Shown here: positions 57,844-64,000 of the stretch, one piece after another
Layout: each line of letters begins with the position of its first letter
Numbering within the stretch: the stretch's first letter is position 1
From: Trichobilharzia regenti
Lineage: Eukaryota > Platyhelminthes > Trematoda > Strigeidida > Schistosomatidae
Direction of reading: 5' to 3'
Length of the DNA: 64,000 bases
Assembly (NCBI GenBank): GCA_944472135.2
Contig: OX235262.1
Location: 60,794,440-60,858,439 of the forward strand
Position numbers and translations under genes: made by a program
Notes under the pieces: model-generated
Seen by the model: only the letters and a program-made list of their open reading frames with translations
What the model was told of the DNA's origin: nothing
The model's database searches: none

Positions 57844-58554
57844 AAAGGAATTCCATCAAGACATGATCGGCGAGGTTGTTTGTACTGTTTGTATATATGT
57901 GTGGTGTGTTCTATCAATTGGTGTTTTTTGGATTCATTGTGTTTACTTGTTGTTTTCGTATCTTGTTGTTATTGCGTAATTTTGTTAAAATTTTCGTCGT
58001 GATTACTTCTGAAGTTGTTTCGAGTCTTCTACGTCCATGAATGAATTGATTGATGTTGGAGACAGCAGATGGGTCGTATACGCCGGGGAGGCTAGGCTAT
58101 TGCTGAGAATGAAATGCGCACGGAGATAATTGTTAGCTGCGATCTGACACGCCGGGGAGAAAGAGTGTACACGACTGAGGCTCGCATGCGTCACCGCTAC
58201 TAGAACTGAGGCAGAATGAGTGACAAGCGATTGCAGTGGTAATTGGTAGTGGGTAATTAAGAGGATGTGCGTAGAGTATCGTGAGGTCCTGCCATGGTCA
58301 CTTTGCATTCTGCAAGAGTCATTCTAGCAAATGGCGATTGTGTTGCAAGATGTCAAGACGAGGTCTCTGTCTGGACGCGCAGTTCGTCATTGATGTGTGA
58401 GATTGTGCTGTGGGTATGCTTGTGGTGTGTTGGCTTTTCTGTTTGTTTTCCATTTCAGCTCTGTCCGTGTGACCCAGGTTCTCGCAATCGCATCCAAGTC
58501 AACGTGCATTGGTCGTGAAGGAAAAAAGGGTTGGATCCCTTTTTTGCCGGGGAG

Positions 58555-61500
58555 TGTCAATGGAGTTGAAGATTGAACGATCAATTCTTGGTTGTTTGCT
58601 TAAAATCAACTTCCCCAATTTTCGCGGAAGCATCAATACGACAGTCATCGTCTCATCGGTCGCTGTTCAGAAAGAAGAAAGAAACATCGTCAGAAGTAAC
58701 AATGATTTATTATTGTAATATTTGTTTTCAGACCTTAGTTTGCTTAGTTCGCTTATTCCTTTTATATGTTGGTGTAACAATAAACAAATATCAAACGGCA
58801 GATCGGTGTTTTGGTTTTTGCGTCCGTTATAACTAAGCGTTTCTGAGAAATCTTCTAAGAACAGCGTGGGCCCGAGCGTAGCGAGAGCTGGGCATTAACG
58901 GTTTATGAGACTTGACTGACAGTTTCTGACGATGGAAACAGATCTGGCGGATTGAAACAGTTGGTGAAAGTTTGGATAGTCGCCGTTCATTTTTCCTGGT
59001 GCCGGTCAAGTCCTCTTTGAACAAGCAATATCTGGAACGTTTTTGGAATTTGGTCAAGTTCAACAATGCCTGGGTCAAAGAAGGGACAGAGTGTCTTGGA
59101 TGCAAACAGGAAAGTAAGTCATGGTGACTTGTCTGTTAATTGTAACGATGTGTCTGATGTTAAACATGATATGGTTGATGTTACTGTTTCGCCGTTCAGG
59201 GATAATAGGAACATCAAACTCCCTAAATTAGAACCACGATGTTTTGATGGAAACCCGGCTGATTATTTACAATTTGTAAAGGAGTTTGAGATCATGTTGA
59301 GTGGTTTTTTATTAAATGATGAATTGAAATTGATGTATTTGATGAGATATTGCACTGGAGATGCTGCAAGAGCTATACAGTGTTGTAAGTTTATGAAGCC
59401 AAAGGAGGGCTACGATGAGGCTATGAGCATATTACGCCAAAGGTTTGGAAGACCCTCGATGATTGCAGGGAAATTATTCGAGGCTGTTGAGGGTAATGGT
59501 GGTCAGTTACAGGATGACTCCCAGGCACTCACTGAGTTTTTAGATAATTTGCTAATTTACAAGAATGGAATGATTTCGATGAATCGAATGAGTGACCTCA
59601 ACTCGAGTTTTATCCTAGAAGTAATAGCAAGACGTCTACCTACTCGACTGCAAAGGAAGTGGGTGAAGATAAGCTCCCGTATGGAGGATGAGGGTATCGA
59701 GCCAAAGTTTGATGATATCCTGAAACTGGTAAATACTAGTGTCAATCAATCTATGAGCAAGTTTTCCAGTCTGTTAGATCTCACCCCTAGAATAGAGCAG
59801 TCTGAGGGTAAAACGCACTCATTGATGACGAGTAGGCCTCAGAGAGGTGGATATCGAGAAGACTCCATGATGTCTAGTAATGCATATAGACCTAGTGAGT
59901 GTAACAGGTTTCGTAGTACATCCTCAACAGATAAGTTACAAGATGCAAGACAAACACGGCTTTGTTCTACACGTGTGCAAGAGGTGCATACAGAAGTGAA
60001 CTGTGAACCAGTGAGCAAGTTCAGTGATAAGCTAAATGTAAACTCCAGGCCTTACTCCGAATTGTGTGACGATAACGTTGTTGTGAAGAAGTCTGTAGTT
60101 GCAACTGGTAAGCCGTTGCTGAATAGAGTGTCACAGAATAGAGTTACTGCTTCAGAGTGGAGTTCTGACTCCAAAAGTTTACAAAGTATAACTAGTCAGA
60201 GTGAAGATGTAAAACCTTTAATAATTTTTGAGGAGGAACCAAAATTGTCTACTTCTGTTATTAAAGAGTTTGAAAATGATGAAGTTGACGGTAAATTGGA
60301 TATTTGTGATAATGATCATGATAGTGCAGATTTGTCTTTGGTTGATCATGATGAAATGGAGGGAATGCCTACTACTGCTAAGTTAAATAAAGGTTCTGTA
60401 CAACTTGAACGTGAAGTAGAAATAAATGCAGATTCAGTTGCAGAAGGCATGCATACTTGTAAGACCGTCAGTGGGAGTGATCAGCATGTAGCCCACCTAT
60501 CATCAGATGCTAGTGCTAAACCTGAGCTGATAGTAAAAGACAGCAGTGGTGGTGGTCTTGCAGGTAGACAAATTTCTGAAAAGCGAGCAACAACAGCTTT
60601 TGATCCACTGCTAAGTTCATCAACTGATATCAATCAGTCGTCGTTGGTGCTGTCATCCACAATGAAACAGACACCCATGAACTCAAGTATCTTGTGCAAT
60701 GACTATGGTAGTATCAGTTCGTTTGAAAGGACGAATATCAATGGTCAGTTTAGTGTGGATAAGCCAAGTGTAAAGGAGAGAGTTATTGTTAAATTGACTT
60801 GCACGAATAAAGGCATTTCTAGTTTCAAGTTACTATTTGAATGTTATTATCTTTGGTGTAAATTACTCTGTTTCTATACTTGGTTGATGAGATATGTCGT
60901 GTGTTTGTTGGTCATCTATATTCTACGATACAATGACATGGGCGTGTTGCCGTTCAGATTTGAGGATATAGCTGATAGAAGGAAGTTAGCAAATGAACTC
61001 TGCGACGATTTTCCAACCTAGAGCGTCAACCTGAGAAGGGTTGTAGGCGTACTGCTGTAAGTCCTACAATTCTTCAAAGGGTAGCGCATCAATGAGCAGT
61101 CCAATGTGCTTGGTGTGTGATTTTGTACATATGTTCATATTGTATATACTGAATTGATATCATCTTTTATCTATCTGTTGGTAATTCTGTTTGTGTCCGG
61201 ACGACTTCCACTTGGATCATCAACCTGAGAAGGAATGTAGGCGTACTGCTGTAAGTCCTACAGTTCTTCAAGGGTAGTTTGTCGTGTCAGAATCCACAAC
61301 ATTTGATGTGGTGATTGTACATATGTTTGTGTTAAATAGTTGTGTGAGTTCCAATTATTGTAATTGTTGGTTAATCTTGTTTGTGTCCGGACATTCCACA
61401 ACTTACAATCGTCAACCTGTGAAGGGTTGCGGGCGTACTGGTGTAAGTCCTGCAATTCTTCAAAGGAATTCCATCAAGACATGATCGGCGAGGTTGTTTG

Positions 61501-62172
61501 TACTGTTTGTATATATGTGTGGTGTGTTCTATCAATTGGTGTTTTTTGGATTCATTGTGTTTACTTGTTGTTTTCGTATCTTGTTGTTATTGCGTAATTT
61601 TGTTAAAATTTTCGTCGTGATTACTTCTGAAGTTGTTTCGAGTCTTCTACGTCCATGAATGAATTGATTGATGTTGGAGACAGCAGATGGGTCGTATACG
61701 CCGGGGAGGCTAGGCTATTGCTGAGAATGAAATGCACACGGAGATAATTGTTAGCTGCGATCTGACACGCCGGGGAGAAAGAGTGTACACGACTGAGGCT
61801 CGCATGCGTCACCGCTACTAGAACTGAGGCAGAATGAGTGACAAGCGATTTCAGTGGTAATTGGTAGTGGGTAATTAAGAGGATGTGCGTAGAGTATCGT
61901 GAGGTCCTGCCATGGTCACTTTGCATTCTGCAAGAGTCATTCTAGCAAATGGCGATTGTGTTGCAAGATGTCAAGAGGAGGTCTCTGTCTGGAGGCGCAG
62001 GTCGTCATTGATGTGTGAGATTGTGCTGTGGGTATGCTTGTGGTGTGTTGGCTTTTCTGTTTGTTTTCCATTTCAGCTCTGTCCGTGTGACCCAGGTTCT
62101 CGCAATGGCATCCAAGTCAACGTGCATTGGTCGTGAAGGAAAAAAGGGTTGGATCCCTTTTTTGCCGGGGAG
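58555..62172 (+). mobile_element. Gag-only LTR element, tandem unit 2 (3618 bp)
   Basis: Same layout as unit 1 with about 20-odd substitutions and no indels noticed. The junction with unit 1 is exactly PPT|TG at 58554/58555 with no target duplication between units, as expected for LTR-sharing tandem arrays produced by unequal recombination or rolling replication. Confidence 0.88.
59066..61021 (+). CDS. BEL/Pao-like Gag protein, 651 aa (unit 2)
   Basis: Same protein as unit 1, differing by Q64P, S101A, A141V, a Tyr-to-Ser near residue 230 and an E-to-Q near residue 535. Stop is TAG after FPT. Unit 3 shares the P64, A101, V141 and Ser states, so units 2 and 3 are closer to each other. Confidence 0.8.
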   Translation: MPGSKKGQSVLDANRKVSHGDLSVNCNDVSDVKHDMVDVTVSPFRDNRNIKLPKLEPRCFDGNPADYLQFVKEFEIMLSGFLLNDELKLMYLMRYCTGDAARAIQCCKFMKPKEGYDEAMSILRQRFGRPSMIAGKLFEAVEGNGGQLQDDSQALTEFLDNLLIYKNGMISMNRMSDLNSSFILEVIARRLPTRLQRKWVKISSRMEDEGIEPKFDDILKLVNTSVNQSMSKFSSLLDLTPRIEQSEGKTHSLMTSRPQRGGYREDSMMSSNAYRPSECNRFRSTSSTDKLQDARQTRLCSTRVQEVHTEVNCEPVSKFSDKLNVNSRPYSELCDDNVVVKKSVVATGKPLLNRVSQNRVTASEWSSDSKSLQSITSQSEDVKPLIIFEEEPKLSTSVIKEFENDEVDGKLDICDNDHDSADLSLVDHDEMEGMPTTAKLNKGSVQLEREVEINADSVAEGMHTCKTVSGSDQHVAHLSSDASAKPELIVKDSSGGGLAGRQISEKRATTAFDPLLSSSTDINQSSLVLSSTMKQTPMNSSILCNDYGSISSFERTNINGQFSVDKPSVKERVIVKLTCTNKGISSFKLLFECYYLWCKLLCFYTWLMRYVVCLLVIYILRYNDMGVLPFRFEDIADRRKLANELCDDFPT

Positions 62173-64000
62173 TGTCAATGGAGTTGAAGATTGAACGATC
62201 AATTCTTGGTTGTTTGCTCAAAATCAACTTCCCCAATTTTCGCGGAAGCATCAATACGACAGTCATCGTCTCATCGGTCGCTGTTCAGAAAGAAGAAAGA
62301 AACATCGTCAGAAGTAACAATGATTTATTATTGTAATATTTGTTTTCAGACCTTAGTTTGCTTAGTTCGCTTATTCCTTTTATATGTTGGTGTAACAATA
62401 AACAAATATCAAACGGCAGATCGGTGTTTTGGTTTTTGCGTCCGTTATAACTAAGCGTTTCTGAGAAATCTTCTAAGAACAGCGTGGGCCCGAGCGTAGC
62501 GAGAGCTGGGCATTAACGGTTTATGAGACTTGGCTGACAGTTTCTGACGATGGAAACAGATCTGGCGGATTGAAACAGTTGGTGAAAGTTTGGATAGTCG
62601 CCGTTCATTTTTCCTGGTGCCGGTCAAGTCCTCTTTGAACAAGCAATATCTGGAACGTTTTTGGAATTTGGTCAAGTTCAACAATGCCTGGGTCAAAGAA
62701 GGGACAGAGTGTCTTGGATGCAAACAGGAAAGTAAGTCATGGTGACTTGTCTGTTAATTGTAACGATGTGTCTGATGTTAAACATGATATGGTTGATGTT
62801 ACTGTTTCGCCGTTCAGGGATAATAGGAACATCAAACTCCCTAAATTAGAACCACGATGTTTTGATGGAAACCCGGCTGATTATTTACAATTTGTAAAGG
62901 AGTTTGAGATCATGTTGAGTGGTTTTTTATTAAATGATGAATTGAAATTGATGTATTTGATGAGATATTGCACTGGAGATGCTGCAAGAGCTATACAGTG
63001 TTGTAAGTTTATGAAGCCAAAGGAGGGCTACGATGAGGCTATGAGCATATTACGCCAAAGGTTTGGAAGACCCTCGATGATTGCAGGGAAATTATTCGAG
63101 GCTGTTGAGGGTAATGGTGGTCAGTTACAGGATGACTCCCAGGCACTCACTGAGTTTTTAGATAATTTGCTAATTTACAAGAATGGAATGATTTCGATGA
63201 ATCGAATGAGTGACCTCAACTCGAGTTTTATCCTAGAAGTAATAGCAAGACGTCTACCTACTCGACTGCAAAGGAAGTGGGTGAAGATAAGCTCCCGTAT
63301 GGAGGATGAGGGTATCGAGCCAAAGTTTGATGATATCCTGAAACTGGTAAATACTAGTGTCAATCAATCTATGAGCAAGTTTTCCAGTCTGTTAGATCTC
63401 ACCCCTAGAATAGAGCAGTCTGAGGGTAAAACGCACTCATTGATGACGAGTAGGCCTCAGAGAGGTGGATATCGAGAAGACTCCATGATGTCTAGTAATG
63501 CATATAGACCTAGTGAGTGTAACAGGTTTCGTAGTACATCCTCAACAGATAAGTTACAAGATGCAAGACAAACACGGCTTTGTTCTACACGTGTGCAAGA
63601 GGTGCATACAGAAGTGAACTGTGAACCAGTGAGCAAGTTCAGTGATAAGCTAAATGTAAACTCCAGGCCTTACTCCGAATTGTGTGACGATAACGTTGTT
63701 GTGAAGAAGTCTGTAGTTGCAACTGGTAAGCCGTTGCTAAATAGAGTGTCACAGAATAGAGTTACTGCTTCAGAGTGGAGTTCTGACTCCAAAAGTTTAC
63801 AAAGTATAACTAGTCAGAGTGAAGATGTAAAACCTTTAATAATTTTTGAGGAGGAACCAAAATTGTCTACTTCTGTTATTAAAGAGTTTGAAAATGATGA
63901 AGTTGACGGTAAATTGGATATTTGTGATAATGATCATGATAGTGCAGATTTGTCTTTGGTTGATCATGATGAAATGGAGGGAATGCCTACTACTGCTAAG
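62173..64000 (+). mobile_element. Gag-only LTR element, tandem unit 3, cut by window end
   Basis: LTR, leader and two thirds of gag, nearly identical to unit 2. The array therefore extends beyond the window. Confidence 0.88.
62684..64000 (+). CDS. BEL/Pao-like Gag protein (unit 3), partial
   Basis: Open for all 439 codons visible, with the same start and domain. The C-terminal hydrophobic segment would lie outside the window. Confidence 0.78.
   Translation, partial: MPGSKKGQSVLDANRKVSHGDLSVNCNDVSDVKHDMVDVTVSPFRDNRNIKLPKLEPRCFDGNPADYLQFVKEFEIMLSGFLLNDELKLMYLMRYCTGDAARAIQCCKFMKPKEGYDEAMSILRQRFGRPSMIAGKLFEAVEGNGGQLQDDSQALTEFLDNLLIYKNGMISMNRMSDLNSSFILEVIARRLPTRLQRKWVKISSRMEDEGIEPKFDDILKLVNTSVNQSMSKFSSLLDLTPRIEQSEGKTHSLMTSRPQRGGYREDSMMSSNAYRPSECNRFRSTSSTDKLQDARQTRLCSTRVQEVHTEVNCEPVSKFSDKLNVNSRPYSELCDDNVVVKKSVVATGKPLLNRVSQNRVTASEWSSDSKSLQSITSQSEDVKPLIIFEEEPKLSTSVIKEFENDEVDGKLDICDNDHDSADLSLVDHDEMEGMPTTAK

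Larger units (their letters stand above)
54937..58554 (+). mobile_element. Gag-only LTR element, tandem unit 1 (3618 bp)
   Basis: Candidate LTR from 54937 (TGTCAATGG) to about 55290-55322, containing a TTTATATG TATA-like site and an AATAAA signal near 55162. Then leader, gag ORF (55448-57403) and a 1.15-kb tail without RT, protease or integrase frames. The tail ends in a 9-bp-arm hairpin (58522-58545) and a polypurine GCCGGGGAG (58546-58554) just before the next TG. A TGGCGG at 55326 may start the primer-binding site. The unit repeats head to tail at exact 3618-bp spacing with about 99 percent identity. Confidence 0.85.
57404..58554 (+). other. Non-coding 3' tail of unit 1
   Basis: Holds three hairpins in degenerate repeats of about 193 bp (57404-57870), two extra copies of GCCGGGGAG (58082-58090 and 58151-58159), a good splice acceptor TTTGTTTTCCATTTCAG ending at 58458, and the terminal stem-loop plus polypurine tract. 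The open frames in it are under 105 codons and show no known domain. Confidence 0.6.

Noticed and set aside
57666..57866. Short tail ORF ending in GCGRTGVSPAILQ as a conserved protein repeat
   Set aside because: The sister repeats run into stops, and the paired substitutions fit a hairpin better than codon conservation.
57404..58554. Pol, protease or envelope coding in the tail of the array unit
   Set aside because: All frames are short, broken by stops and without RT, protease or integrase motifs.
1..64000. CRISPR arrays, bacterial operons, ribosome binding sites or phage genes
   Set aside because: The window is clearly eukaryotic, with spliced genes and eukaryotic retroelements; the only regular repeats are the tandem LTR units, hairpins and microsatellites.
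1..64000. Spliced-leader RNA gene
   Set aside because: Looked for a flatworm spliced-leader-like exon ending in ATG before a GT donor with a following Sm site; none was noticed on either strand.

Overview
This is a eukaryotic, AT-rich, repeat-packed window that looks like genomic DNA of a blood fluke (Schistosoma or a close digenean relative; species not determinable here). The evidence is tRNA-derived SINEs carrying a hammerhead-ribozyme core (the schistosome SINE-alpha type), many relics of RTE-type and CR1-type LINEs and of Penelope-like elements (PLEs) with GIY-YIG nuclease remnants, and genes with very short 35-39 nt introns beside multi-kilobase ones. There is no operon structure, CRISPR array or bona fide tRNA/rRNA gene.

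Layout. 1-12.1 kb is a graveyard of PLE, RTE, SINE and solo-LTR relics with no host gene seen. 12.15-12.98 kb is a near-perfect palindrome whose two arms are the same intron-less copy of an MRG15-type chromodomain gene. 13.43-21.02 kb is a broken giant inverted repeat: outer arms of about 1.36 kb and inner arms of about 0.5 kb. 21.25-43.38 kb (minus strand) holds the main host gene, a complete amyloid-precursor-protein (APP)-like gene in eight exons. The exon lengths add to 2412 nt, exactly 804 codons, and encode signal peptide, E1 (GFLD plus copper-binding-like domain), E2, a single membrane span and a long cytoplasmic tail with the YENPxY motif. Its introns are full of RTE, SINE and PLE fragments and one perfect 53-bp foldback.

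43.4-49.8 kb has little that can be recognised. 49.8-52.9 kb is an RTE endonuclease fragment abutting a frameshifted CR1-like LINE. 52.97-53.26 kb carries three small in-phase exons of an unidentified minus-strand gene.

From 54.94 kb to the window end lies a head-to-tail array of a 3618-bp unit (two full copies and a third cut by the edge). Each unit has a candidate LTR, a 651-codon BEL/Pao-like Gag ORF, and a 1.15-kb tail without reverse transcriptase. That tail carries three copies of a 41-nt hairpin whose stem shows a compensatory change. A diverged LTR of the same family sits head-to-head against the array and another relic lies at 48.5 kb.

The strongest candidates for something undescribed are the reverse-transcriptase-less gag array with its repeated hairpin, the MRG15 palindrome (a possible hairpin-RNA/siRNA locus), and the ribozyme-bearing SINE copy. 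All assignments come from reading the sequence; no alignments or database searches were run.
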